A DNA stretch of 64,000 nt from Massospora cicadina (taxonomy: Eukaryota; Entomophthoromycota; Entomophthoromycetes; Entomophthorales; Entomophthoraceae). A program made the translations under genes and the position numbers. Below are positions 1-10,079 of this stretch, in pieces (positions within the stretch are counted from its first letter, which is position 1; the number at the start of each line of letters is the position of its first letter). The notes under the pieces are model-generated. The model ran no database searches and was not told the origin of the DNA. It was given only the letters and a program-made list of their open reading frames with translations. The DNA is taken from NCBI GenBank assembly GCA_022478985.1, contig JAKSZP010012291.1:1-64000 (forward strand), given 5' to 3'.

Positions 1-626
1 TGACGTCGAGCCAGGCGTTAGAATGAACAATCTACCAAATAAACTCAGATGGTTCATTTCAGCTTGTCAAGGAACAGGGTTTCAAAACCCATTCCATTTA
101 CAAAGTAACGCGCTTGGGTCAAATCCAACTTTAATTGATCACTCAAGTGAAATCAGTTTCAGCCTATTCAACTAACTCAGATGGCAGTGTTGCCCTATTG
201 GTGAGTCAGTGCTTGGGCCCACTGCAGCATAACCCCTATTCCCTCATTTAAGCTTAAATACGTTTTCCCTAACCAACATTCCTTGTTGGTTGACTTCCAA
301 AATAAATTACCCCGTTTTACCATTATTTAAAAATGTTATTCCAAAAGATTATGTGCATGGACCACTTCAAGGAGGTCTCGCGCTCCATCAAACTTGTCAT
401 GTTGAACACAATCCAATTCTCACCTCGTGCACCATTGGTTCATCCAGGTCCCCTCCAACCTGGGTCGTTTGCCCCTTCTCTTAACGTGCACCGCGTAATT
501 TTTAGCTTGTTAGTTATAACATTTTTTTTGCTTAAATAACTATTGCTCCAGCACCCTCTTCTGGGCGATAATTATTTTTATTCTAACGGCTAGTTCCCAG
601 GCGTTGGACTTGTGCACTGAGTACTG
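1..626. other. AT-rich sequence without recognised gene
   Basis: No frame here resembles a known domain; the short open frames lack motifs. It lies beyond the RNase H end of element A, where integrase and a 3' LTR would be expected, but I recognise neither. The only structure seen is a small hairpin, AACCAAC at 271-277 and GTTGGTT at 285-291. Confidence 0.4.
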
Positions 627-973
627 CTATGCTGGGAACTGGAGAGTTATAGACACTCTTCTAACAGCCATGTAGCCTCTCTGCTTATTATTATCTAAGT
701 GGAGGATGGGCAGCTGAGTCAACCCATCAACATTCATGTGGCTCGTCCCAGATTGGTACTCAATGTTCATAACATCATAATGGAGCTTCAAAGTCCAGCA
801 TGCTGATTGCCCAGTAGATCTTTCATATTCTGTAACCACTTTAAAGAGGCGTGGTTAGTAATTACTTTAAATGAGGTCCTATATAAGAAAGGGAAGTAAT
901 ACTTAACAGCGAGCAAGACGGCCAGGCACTCCTTCTCAGTGATGCTATAGTTGCGTTCTGCCTTAAAAGACAT
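627..973 (-). pseudogene. Element A RNase H remnant
   Basis: Two overlapping minus-strand frames (973-788 and 839-627) together give a gypsy RNase H. Visible motifs are ITEKECLAVLLAVKYY, which is the TKREC..VIYA region of the family; VITNHASLKWL, which corresponds to VTDHASLRWL with the catalytic Asp replaced by Asn; and the C-terminal NVDGLTQLP, matching NVDFLSRLP in element D. The frame changes between residues LLG and the downstream part. Nothing recognisable as integrase follows. Confidence 0.85.
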
Positions 974-1189
974 CTTTCTGAAATATGAAACGGGGTGATC
1001 AACCCCTTGCTCATCCAGTTAAGCCAAGATAGTTCCAACTGCATAATTTGAGGCATCAGTATACAGCATGAAGGGCTTACTATAGTCAGGGTGGCGTAGG
1101 ATAGGCCGTCGCTGCAGCAGCTTTTTTAGCGTTTCAAAAGCAGCCTATTGTTTGGCACTCCAATGGAAAGGGATGTTCTTAATTATAAG

Positions 1190-1688
1190 TTATATGAGGG
1201 GCTCACTAAGATGAGCGAATTTGGGGATGAAGTGATGGTAATATCTCATCATGCCCAAGAACACCTGAATATCACAGAGGGTTTTGGGAACAGGCATCTT
1301 GAATATCGCCTCAACCTTATCATGGAGAGGCTTGATCCTATCTGAGGAGATGAAGTGGCCCAGGAAATCTAACTTCTTTTGGAAGAATGTACAACTGGAG
1401 GTATTCAGCTTAATGTGAGAGGCCCTCAGGCGTTGAAAACTCCAAGTGAGAAAGGTGCTCATTGAATGTTCATGAGATGATGATGATATCATCAAGATAG
1501 ATGATTATGCAACTAAGCTTCAGATCCTGCAATATGTGGTCCATGGTTTGCTGGAAAATATTTAGGCGCATTGCACAACCCTTGTGATAGTTGGGTAGGG
1601 TGGAAGAGACCTTCACTTCAGATAAGCGCACATTTTTCCTGGACTTGTGGAAAAAGTCCATCTTCCAGTATCCGCTAGTCAAGTTCAT
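1190..1688 (-). pseudogene. Element A reverse transcriptase remnant
   Basis: Two minus-strand frames, 1688-1470 and 1495-1190, cover the palm and thumb of a gypsy RT. Visible features are NLTSGYWKMDF (motif before the palm), CAMRLNIFQQTMD (family form CNAPATFQRAMD) and the catalytic IIYLDDIIII with both Asp of YLDD intact. After these come FFQKKLDFLGHFIS and DIQVFLGMMRYYHHFIPKF, the usual RT thumb and connection sequence. The two pieces overlap by a frameshift just after the YLDD box. Between 1690 and 2700 the linker and N-terminal RT are too degraded to call. Confidence 0.9.
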
Positions 1689-2699
1689 GGCGGAAAAGAA
1701 CTTAGACCCAGAGAGTTGGGCCAGAGCGTCATCAATTTATGGGATTGGGTAGATGTACTTCTTGGTGAGTTTGTTAAGTTTGAGGTAGTTCATAACTATC
1801 TAATGCCCACCATTCTTTTTTTATGACTAATAGCAGAGATGACCAAGGGCTTTGAGAAGGCACCTGTAGCCCCGCGTCCAGTAACTGTTTAAGCTCCATC
1901 TTCATCTAAAGCTCCTCAACTTTTTAATTTCTGATAAGGCTTGGATTGAATAGTCTTGGCATCACCAACATCGATGGTATGAGTCCAATTCTTCATATGC
2001 CCATAGTCATTATCAGATTTAAAGAAAATATCACTATATGACTCCAATTAATAATGAACTTTATTAAGCTTAGCGGGAGTTAGATCGTCAGGTTTTTGAA
2101 CGTTGGGCAAAGCGCATATCATTTGGTCAGTGGGTAGTTCTATATCTATCATAGACCCAATATAATGGACTTGGTGGATGTCCTCAATTGGAATAACCAG
2201 GGCTTTTCAAACCCCTGATGCTTCTTTAAAACCATGTCCTTGTTAATTAGATTCCCCAGAAGAAGATTAATATGTCGCTAATAGGCAGGGTCTAAGATAC
2301 CTGGAAACACTCAAGATTCCAAAAGGCTTATTCCATCAATGCTTGTTAAGTGCAGAAGGAAATTGCGGGGGATTTGCATAGTAATCTTGGTGTCTATCAC
2401 CTTTTGTTCAACCGCTTTGACTACTACCTCCTCTGACGCATACAATGGAATGCCCTCCAAAGTATCCATGGAGTCAGGCAGCATTTTTGTGTTTCTTCCC
2501 GACTTGGTATAAGTAAGGATGATGGTGGAGGAAGGGTACTCAACTACACATTTATATTATTTTCTTCTTAGGCTCTCAGTTGTAAAGACTAGGGGAACTT
2601 CATGATTTATAAGGGAGAGAAACCCCTGTTTTATATTGGTGACTCCGGCATACTCAATCATGAATTGAGTGCCAATGAGTAGTTCTTATGCGTTATTGT
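1689..2699 (-). pseudogene. Element A protease-RT linker, degraded
   Basis: By position this is the stretch joining protease to RT. It has no open frame above 60 codons. Short echoes of the element C protease C-terminus occur on the minus strand near 2560-2700: the antisense of tcaatcatgaattgagtgcc reads as a GTQFMIEY-like box, matching the same box in C. I see nothing else in it. Confidence 0.45.
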
Positions 2700-3008
2700 T
2701 TAATGCAACAGTGGGGGCAGCCAGTTTAAATTTTCTAATTCGTATGGGTAGAGAAGAGTAGGCTCCAATAGCTCGCATATTGTTAGGCATGCAGTTCCAA
2801 ACTCTTGTGAATATCTCAGGTCAGGCGCTAACTTAATTTTGTTGATGAGCTTTGAAGAGACCACGTTCACTGGAGCACCCATATCAAGGATAACTAGAAC
2901 ATGCACTTTATTGATGACAACCTCTATCTTAAATATTGTGCTACTAGAAAGTAGGGGTAGGGCGAGAATCTCCTTCAAATGGAGAGTGGAGGCAAGGCGT
3001 TGAGTCAT
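2700..3008 (-). pseudogene. Element A retropepsin-like protease remnant
   Basis: A 102-codon minus-strand frame holds an aspartic protease core. LHLKEILALP is followed by KIEVVINKVHVLVILDMG and APVNVVSSKLINKI. The active-site triad is Asp-Met-Gly instead of Asp-Thr/Ser-Gly. ATG in place of ACG is a single C-to-T step. The equivalent region of element C reads LNTGSPVNVISSKLM, so the two are homologous. The C-terminal half runs out of frame. The 5' end of this gene overlaps one arm of a 57-bp inverted repeat. Confidence 0.85.
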
Positions 3009-3261
3009 CTCAAGGTTTTATCTTTAATATATTGGAGGGTATGAACCTAATGGTTGGATCGGATCATTATCCCAATAAGCTGGTCAGCATCACTAGTGGT
3101 ATCAATCACCTTTGAAAACCTCAACAACTGTTGAAGATAGGTTCATCGTAATATCATGGCTATATCAATTCTTTTAGGACTCAACCTATCCGGAATCTGC
3201 ACTTCCATTTGAAGGAGATTCTCGCCCTACCCCCTACTTTCTAGTAGCACAATATTTAAGA
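2927..3261. repeat. 57-bp inverted repeat inside element A
   Basis: Arm 1 (2927-2983) and arm 2 (3204-3261) are reverse complements differing by one extra base in a G/C run; the spacer is 220 bp. Arm 1 is protease-coding on the minus strand. Arm 2 read on the plus strand gives HFHLKEILALPPTF, which fits the element C consensus HFHLKEVLALSPTF better than arm 1 does. Arm 2 is therefore an inverted partial copy of the same gene segment, with the reading frame preserved. Confidence 0.9.
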
Positions 3262-3569
3262 GCACCCAAGACATAATAGCCTACATCTTCTCCGCCCCCT
3301 TCAGACTCATTATCAAAGGGTCTGTCAATGCACTTAAACGAGTTACTAAGAGAGGCTGAGAAACCGGCCTATTCCCTCACAGGGGAGGGCTTTGTCACGC
3401 TCATATACCCTTTTGACTTTTGAATGGAGCATTGTAGCTCACCAATTTTTAACTAAGCCGTTGGAAGTGTAATGGCTATGACTTTTGCTGTAGAAGTTAC
3501 CGGCTTGGGTTACTCATGACTGCAGGTTTTGAACTAGGGGCAGCCTGAGGTGAGCTGAAGGGGATCAAG

Positions 3570-4503
3570 GCAGCGGCTTGGATGGATGTGGTACTTTATC
3601 CACCTTAATAGACCGCTTGGCAAGAGGAGAAACATGCAAAGTGATAAGTGACTTCACCAGCTTAGCTTTTGAACCTGAAGATGGAGGGGAGCGCTGCCCC
3701 ATAACTTCCATTACTTTCTGGCTGTCCTCACATTGTGGAGGAGTATTTTGTCGCTGCAGCTCTGAAGAAGCTGGTTTTTACAGGGATACAGCCATAGCAG
3801 AGGCTGGAGGGGTCAGAGTTATTCCCGCTTTGGAGCTTTTTGCAGAAGTTCAGGTTCATGAAAGTCATCCACTGCTAGCAGTGCCTTTTTGGTATCCCGT
3901 ACATTTTGGAAGGTAGGCTTGACATCAGAGATATGCATTTCTAAAGAGGGATAAGATACCAAGCTAGTTACAATAGCAGCAATAGCATCGTCTAGAGGAA
4001 GAAGTTTAGACAGCAACAGAGGTTGAGCTTTGCTATAAAATTGCTCAACAAATGAGGGGATTGATTCTCCTTATTGCAGGACAAGGCACAAGAACCCGTT
4101 TTTTGCCGTTTTAAACTCTGTAGGGAGCGAAATTCGTCAATGAACAATTGTTCCTTCTCAGCCCAAGCTCTAAGTGTGGCCATATGGAGAACCATGATCC
4201 CCTGAGCCATCCAACTCAATCAGGGAAGTATATACCTGGTTTTTTGATGGTCAGTCACTCCTTACATCGCAGATTTATTAACGTAAAGAAAGGAGGCAAT
4301 ACTTCCCTCACAAGGTGTGAATTGTCTCTGAACGGAGGTTTAAGAATGATAGGGGAGGGTTCATAAGGTCCTTGTGGAAATTGCTGCTCAATCCTTTTAA
4401 GGCAATACAAATCACTGGCTAGTTGTTGTTCTAAAACAGCTAGTCTTGGTTCCTGTATAGTTGTGGTTTTTGAATAGGATTTTGGTGGTATACAAGGTCC
4501 CAT
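3570..4503 (-). pseudogene. Element A Gag remnant
   Basis: Three minus-strand frames (4503-4255, 4219-3992, 4016-3819) match the Gag of element C in order. RLAVLEQQLASDLYCLKRIEQ aligns with RLAALKKQLASSFSRLKELEQ, and LPLDDAIAAIVTSL with LTLDDAIAAILTGL. The start is the ATG just inside the primer-binding site, at 4503. No CCHC knuckle is visible, and none is seen in element C either. The frames are joined only through shifts, so no functional protein is predicted. Confidence 0.8.
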
Positions 4504-4516
4504 GTAGTGAGCACCA
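4504..4516 (-). promoter_or_regulatory. Primer-binding site of element A
   Basis: On the minus strand it reads TGGTGCTCACTAC. It lies directly inside the LTR edge at 4519 and upstream of Gag. The same 13 bases are found at the matching place in elements B, B2, C and D. It would pair with a tRNA ending GTAGTGAGCACCA. Confidence 0.85.
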
Positions 4517-4518
4517 CT

Positions 4519-4591
4519 TGTTGGATTTTAGATTTTTTAGGCTTGCTGGTGCTATTTAGGCCTAAACTCCAAAAAATGGGGGATTGAAAAC
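4519..4591 (-). repeat. Element A 5' LTR, first part
   Basis: It starts with TG just outside the primer-binding site and is cut at 4592 by element B. The rest resumes at 18103 on the far side of B. Confidence 0.7.
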
Positions 4592-5711
4592 TGTTGGGAT
4601 TTTTGCATATTCCCAGCTGACTAGATTACCAGGGGTCACTAGGGGATAATTACCTATAGCAAAGTGAATTGGATATCAGTTGACCCTGGATTTGGGGTAA
4701 CAATGTTTGGGGGATTTTAGGTAATTTGCTTGGGTCAAATCCATTGAGGATCAATCTGGGTGAATGATTAAGATCTCTTTGGGCTGAATTGCTGATGAAA
4801 TAGGAACATTTGATAGTTGATTAAAGATTAATTATCAAATGTACCAATTGGAATCAGTCAGGTTTCATCACGACCAATTGGTAATTTAAGGATCAAGTTG
4901 CAGGAGAGTGATGCCACCTTTGACTAGCAAATTGATTAGTTGGTTTGTGACCTGCTTTAATGGGTAACAGGTCCCATTACCTAAGAAGGTCACTTGCTAA
5001 GTAAGGTTGGTTCGTTGGGAGTGAGAGAAAAACTTTAGGGACACAATTCTGACTCTTTCTGTTTTAGGTCTTGAGGATATCCAACAATGGAATCCTAGCT
5101 GGATGGGGAAGACCATCGCTGCTGAGATGAGGATGAGTGATTCAATGGAAAGACTGTCGTTTCAACAAAGAGGTGTTAACCAAGGGTTAGACAACTGAAT
5201 CCCCACTATAAATTCCCTAATATTCATTTATAATAGAAAAAAGTCTTTATCCGGTATATAGTTTAAGTAGTAAACTTTATCAGCTTTCATTTTTTCTATT
5301 ATTTCTCAAGGAAATTATTGCTGTGTGATTTAATTAGGAGACTCTTTGGGATAAAAAGTAAGTATCTGAGCGTGGATCCAGAGAAGAAAAGCTGATCTGA
5401 ATTGGTGATTGCTGCCAACTGTGTGTCACTAGAGAGAAGCCATAAACGATGATCTGAGTGTGAATCAAGTTAGGCAGTATAAGGAAACAAATCCCTATCA
5501 AGGACATCTTAAGTATTTCGAGGGGAATATTGGTCAAGCGTTGGACCCAATACTAGTACTTTATTGAACTAGGATAATAGTCTACATAGTATTATTAAAC
5601 AAATACATCCCTCTATCAGACAATGCAGAGAATTGCACAACACTGACACTCTGCAGTTTAATTTAGGGGTTATCAGCCGTGAATAATCACAAAATCCTAT
5701 AGATTTTAACA
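4592..5711 (+). repeat. Element B 5' LTR
   Basis: About 1.12 kb, TGTTGGGAT to TTTTAACA, followed by the primer-binding site. It aligns throughout with 16954-18102 and, reversed, with the LTRs of B2. The copies carry many substitutions, so the insertion is old. A TATAAAT box at 5207-5213 is shared with the other LTRs. Confidence 0.9.
5207..5213 (+). promoter_or_regulatory. Probable LTR TATA box of the B family
   Basis: ACTATAAATTCC occurs at the same LTR position in the 5' LTR (5205-5216) and 3' LTR (17572-17578) of B, and reversed in the B2 5' LTR (50530-50537). The B2 3' LTR copy near 31140 has lost it. Conserved position suggests the retroelement promoter; no transcription start can be seen. 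Confidence 0.55.
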
Positions 5712-5713
5712 AT

Positions 5714-5726
5714 TGGTGCTCACTAC
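5714..5726 (+). promoter_or_regulatory. Primer-binding site of element B
   Basis: TGGTGCTCACTAC lies two bases after the 5' LTR end. It is the same 13-mer as in elements A, C and D. Confidence 0.9.
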
Positions 5727-5758
5727 ATAGGTGTAGTTGATTAATATACTTTAACACA

Positions 5759-6410
5759 ATGTCATATAAAGAAGTTTCCAATTTTGGCAATGAGTTACTA
5801 GGGAAAGTAATATCATTGAAGACTGAACGTGAAGTATATTACGTTCAAATAGCGTTCACTCAGCTCAGACTTGGAGGTACTAGTGAAGCCAATCAAAGAA
5901 AACACTCAAAATTTGGGAAAAGGACTTGCAGACTAGATATGGAACTGTCTAGAGCTGCAAGAAAACTTGTTCCACCAGACATCGACTCAAGATGAAAATG
6001 ATCAGCAGGGCCAACTCAGGTTGAAATTGGGTCCGCATGAAATAGTCCCAAGGAGTGAGTGTTTAGATGAGACACTATATGAGACATTGGATGAGTTGAT
6101 ATGGAAAATCAATCAAATTCAGAGTATTGGATTGAAATACCAATGAAGATAATGAGGTCAAAACAGGAAACGATTGATCCAAGATATTGGAGAGAATCAT
6201 TTGACCTGATATCATTCAATCAATGGGATAGAAATTGCTGGAGACGAGGATCATTAGTTCAAGACGAAATTGGATGAAGCTAATGGGGCTAGATTAGTCT
6301 GTCTGATTAAGGGATCGATTCCAGACCTATCAGTGGATTTATTTCAAAAGTTTTGGATGGTAATAAATGCCAAAAATCGTTTTAAGAGAAAAAACAATAA
6401 AAGCAATTAA
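5759..6410 (+). pseudogene. Element B Gag remnant with internal deletion
   Basis: It starts at the first ATG after the primer-binding site. MSYKEVSNFGNELLGKV aligns with the B2 start MSYKDAIRKLWMELATV and then with MSFGNEILKK about fifty codons further on, so B has lost that stretch. The first frame ends at 5995; later pieces (ISFNQWDRNCW and similar) are separated by stops. No CCHC knuckle or protease follows. In B2 the Gag continues for more than 1 kb beyond this point. Confidence 0.7.
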
Positions 6411-6680
6411 ACGTAACTGTTGACTAATGAGGAATTACAATTTTGAAAATATGAAGACTCAAGCATCAGCTGCCAAAATATGAAATGAAATTAGGACCTG
6501 TTGGATGAATGACTAGTCAGGATTGAAGGCCCAATGAATAAAAATATATAAGAGTATTGCCAAAGTTGGCAAGTGTTGCCTATACGTGAAGAAACAGCGC
6601 TGCTGGTCATGTAGTGTAGAAGGTCAATACTAAAAAATTGGAAGTATTGGACCTAAAAGAAAATAATTGCAATGTTCTCA

Positions 6681-6890
6681 GAGGACCATTGAACATTAAA
6701 ATGGTCATGTCCTAAGATTTTGGTCAAGTCCTAAAAGAGAACCACTGAACCAAATTATATGGTTAAATCAAAAGAGAAAATGATTTTGAACCATGAAACC
6801 TGGTAGATCAGAGTATACCTAGTAACCAGCTTGGATGAAGGGGAAAAGAAGGACCACTGAACCTAATTGTAGGTTAGAAACCCTATTGCA
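6681..6890 (+). repeat. Upstream copy of the B-family post-pol repeat
   Basis: This roughly 210-bp block resembles 9678-9888 downstream of integrase. Both are built of short irregular units with the core GGACC-x-CTGAACC followed by TGGTTAAGTC. In B2 only the downstream block exists (44595-44808, reversed). Here the block occupies the place where the Gag C-terminus and protease should be. Confidence 0.75.
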
Positions 6891-6964
6891 AAAAAACACA
6901 AAATAGATAGATAGATTATATAAAATATTAAAAATGATTTTATTGGTCCAAGAATTTTGGACCT

Positions 6965-8420
6965 ACAATGAAATGATATTGCCAGAATGAGTTGCCAAGA
7001 GTATCAATCTATTGGACAATTGAGAGCAACTCACTGATCTGATGGACAGACAGCAGGAGGAGGTGCTCAAATTATTTGACAAGTATTGGGAAGTATTTAC
7101 CCAGGATGACCATGATTTAGGATGCACAAGAGATGTAATCCATAAGGTCAATACCTGGGAAAATTTGCTAATAAGAATGAGACTAGTTTTGATAGTTTAG
7201 GGCGGCCAAAACAGTAGTAGAGGAAGAAATCAGAAAACTAGTAAAGCATGGGCTTCTAGTTCTGTCATTGAGTCCCTGGGCGAGCCCTATCCTTAATGAG
7301 AAGAAGAAGGATGGCTCTAATCAGGCGGTGATCATTTTTGGAAGCTGAACAAAATTATGAAGATGGATTTGTACTCACTAACAAGAATCAAAAGATGTGC
7401 TAGATTGATTAGGAGAAGCGAAGTATTTCTCCACAATTAATCTGATATCAGGATATTGGAAAATCGATTTGCAAGGAGAATACCAAGAAAAATGCGCGAT
7501 TGTTAACTTGCAAGGGCTATATCAACTGACAAGGATGCCCTAGGGTCTGTGCAATGCGCCTACGACGTTCCAGGGGCCATGGATCCCATACTTAATGACT
7601 TGGAGTTCTCATGCGTCCTGGTGTACTTGGATGATATAAATGGGTTCAGTAGGACGTTTACTGACCAATTGCACCACTTGGAGGAATTATTTAAGATAAA
7701 GTCTACAGCCAGCCTGAAGATCAAGCGGATGAAGTGTGACTTTTTCAAGAGAGAGTTATAATATCTGGGATTTGTAATCAACTCTAGTGGACTGCAGCTG
7801 GAAGCCGAGAAGATTGAAGCCATAGAATGAATGGCTGTGCCAAAGAGTGTCTGAGATATGCAAGTGTTCTTGGAATAGTTGGATACTATAGAAGATTTAT
7901 TCAGGATTTTGCAAGAATTGCCAAGCCCCTCTTCCATTTGTTGAAGGATCCAAAAAAGGATTCATTTGGAGTTTAGAAGCCCAGAGATCAATCGATAAAT
8001 TACACCAGTATTTAATAGATTCTATAATCTTGAAATATCCAAATTTTGATCAAGAATTTATAATACAAACTGATACTTTGTTTACAGTGATTGGCGCCAT
8101 ATTGAGCCAAGTAGATGAATTTGGTGACAAACATCTGGTGGCATATGTGAGCCAGACACTCTTAGCCGCTGATAGGAAATACACCATAACTGAGCGTGAA
8201 TGCCCTGCAGTCATTTACGCCTGTAAGCAGTTTTGGGTGTATTTTATGGAATGCACTTCAAAGTGGCGATGGACCACTCCTTATTGCGTTAGCTGCACAA
8301 TTTACAAGAACCAGAAGGATGATTGGCCCAATGGGCACTAAAGCTACAGGCTTATGATTAAGATATAGTCCACCAATCTGGGTGCTTCTCATCAGAATGA
8401 GGATGGATTATCGCGGTTAC
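6965..8420 (+). pseudogene. Element B reverse transcriptase and RNase H
   Basis: Gypsy RT and RNase H spread over several frames. Visible are QQEEVLKLFDKYWEVFTQDD (pre-RT region), YFSTINLISGYWKIDL, and the intact catalytic VLVYLDDINGFS near 7615-7650. These are followed by MKCDFFKREL, a stop, and YLGFVINSSGL. RNase H shows YPNFDQEFIIQTD with the first catalytic Asp, ITERECPAVIYACKQFWVYF, and AMDHSLLR. Stops interrupt nearly every motif. Compared with B2, where YLDD has become YLSD, the polymerase site itself is preserved here. Confidence 0.9.
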
Positions 8421-8589
8421 CAATAGTCCAGGTGGTATACCAGCAGGCAGATAAGCTATTCCAGAGAATGGTCAATGGAGAGATCATGAATGAGCCCCAT
8501 GAAATCCAAGGTGCGCTTCAAAAATTAATGGAAAAATACTGAGACTATGGATTGACAATTTTTCAAGACTATCAACGGGAAGCAATTAC

Positions 8590-9650
8590 TATTCCCAAAG
8601 CCTTCAGAACGAGCAGCTGCTGTTCAAGCTGCGCTTAAGGTTGTTGGGCATGGAGGCCTGAGAAAATTGACTTATCATATTTCCCAGTATAACTACTGGG
8701 AGTCAATCAACTATGATGTCGCTGACTATCTAGCTTGTTGTGTGGAGTGCCTGTTGCATAAGCCACATAATAATACAACTGGATACTGACTGGTCCGCCC
8801 TGGATTTACCTGGCATATGGTGTCCATTGATGTGATAGGACCACTGATGATGAGTACCAGGGGAATCAAAAACATCATAGTTGCGATCAACCATCTGACA
8901 AGATGGGTTAAGATGAAGGCTCTGGCAAAAGTAGATGCCACCAGTAATGTGAAGTTTATCCTAGATCAAGTAGTATAATGACATGGATGCCCACAGGTCC
9001 TGTTGATCAACAATGGAATTAAATTCATGTCTCATTTGATCCCACATTTAAATGAAATAAGGGGGATCCAAGGAGTCATGCTTGTACCCTTTCATCTTGA
9101 GATGAACGGACTGGTAGAATGAGTCAATGGGACGCTGGCAGTGACTCTGAGGAAGCTGGTTGCATGGAGAACTTCCGCGTGGGGAACATACCTTAGTTCT
9201 GTGATGTTTGCCTACAATACAAGTCATCATACAGCGACAGAAAAAATGCCATTTGAGTTGCTATATGGAAGGAAGGCCGCGCTGCCACCAATTTTATATT
9301 TGGTGGTGGAACCAACATTGGGGATGAGTGCCAAGCAGTACCTGAAACGATTGATGAATATCCTGATTAAAATGCAATCACAAGCATTCTATATGACTAT
9401 GAAGAAAAAGATTCAAGTGAAAATGGCAGATGATAAGAACTGACCAGCCTTAAAGAATACTGAGTAGGCAAAAGAGTTTTTTATTGTGATATGCATGATT
9501 TTGGGAGAAGAAACAAGTTGGATGCATTGTGGTCATGTTCACTTGAGATTATTTCAAAGATGGCAATGGACGCATATTAATCAAGAATTTCTTGGATGGA
9601 AGGATAGTAAATTGAGTCCATGCTAAGTATTTAAAGCAATGGACTGATGA
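8590..9650 (+). pseudogene. Element B integrase
   Basis: A gypsy integrase spread over a shared frame with stops. The N-terminal zinc region GHGGLRKLTYHISQYNYW is followed by ACCVECL (an HHCC arrangement). The core has SIDVIGPL (first Asp), VLLINNG where the second catalytic Asp is Asn, and NGLVE followed by a stop, then VNGTLAVTLRKLV (the Glu is present). Next come AYNTSHHTATEKMPFELLYG and the C-terminal KQYLKRLMNILIKMQ. B2 shares the Asp-to-Asn change at the same place. Confidence 0.9.
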
Positions 9651-9677
9651 AAAAAATAATGAAAAAAGAGATTCTAA

Positions 9678-9888
9678 AAGGACACTGAACCATAATTTGG
9701 TTATGTCCTAAAGTTTGGTTAAGTCCAAAAAAAGGACCTCTGAACCAAACTAGATGGTTAAGTCTTAAAAAATAAAACCTCTGAACCATAGAAAACTGGT
9801 AGGTCTAAGTATATCTAGAAACCAGTTTGTGGGGAATAAAATAAAAAGATGAACCGCTGAACTGAAAGAAAGTCCAAGTCCCATGGAA
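9678..9888 (+). repeat. Post-pol irregular minisatellite of element B
   Basis: Directly after integrase, units of roughly 45-60 bp share GGACC-x-CTGAACC and TGGTTAAGTCC. The matching block in B2 is at 44595-44808 in reverse. A second copy sits before pol in B only. Confidence 0.75.
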
Positions 9889-10076
9889 AAAAATGAAGAA
9901 AAAAATAAAAAATAAATAAAAAATATAGCTGCATGGGAAAAGGGATATATTTTTGTAATTTTTATTTTTTATTGATTATCCTCAATCTGGGGATGATTCC
10001 ATCTATGTCACCTCTTGAGAGTGTATGGATCATAGTAGGAGTAAACAGCCCATCAAAATTTATGTAATATTGGATG
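9889..10076 (+). other. A-rich spacer of element B
   Basis: AT-rich sequence between the post-pol minisatellite and the antisense frame, with a long A-rich run at 9888-9925. No gene seen. Confidence 0.5.
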
Positions 10077-10079
10077 CTA

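Larger units (their letters stand above)
627..4591 (-). mobile_element. Element A: degraded Ty3/gypsy LTR retrotransposon
   Basis: Read on the minus strand from about 4500 down to 627, the order is primer-binding site, Gag, aspartic protease, reverse transcriptase, RNase H, which is Ty3/gypsy order. Integrase is not found, so the element is 3'-truncated or its end is unrecognisable. Frames are broken by many stops and shifts. Its Gag and protease are clearly related to those of element C (38160-42323), so A represents the RT-bearing relative of C. Its 5' LTR starts at 4519, is split by element B at 4592, and resumes at 18103. Confidence 0.85.

Noticed and set aside
4504..4516. GTAGTGAGCACCA as a tRNA gene end
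   Set aside because: No cloverleaf can be drawn around any of its occurrences; each sits at an LTR edge and is a primer-binding site.
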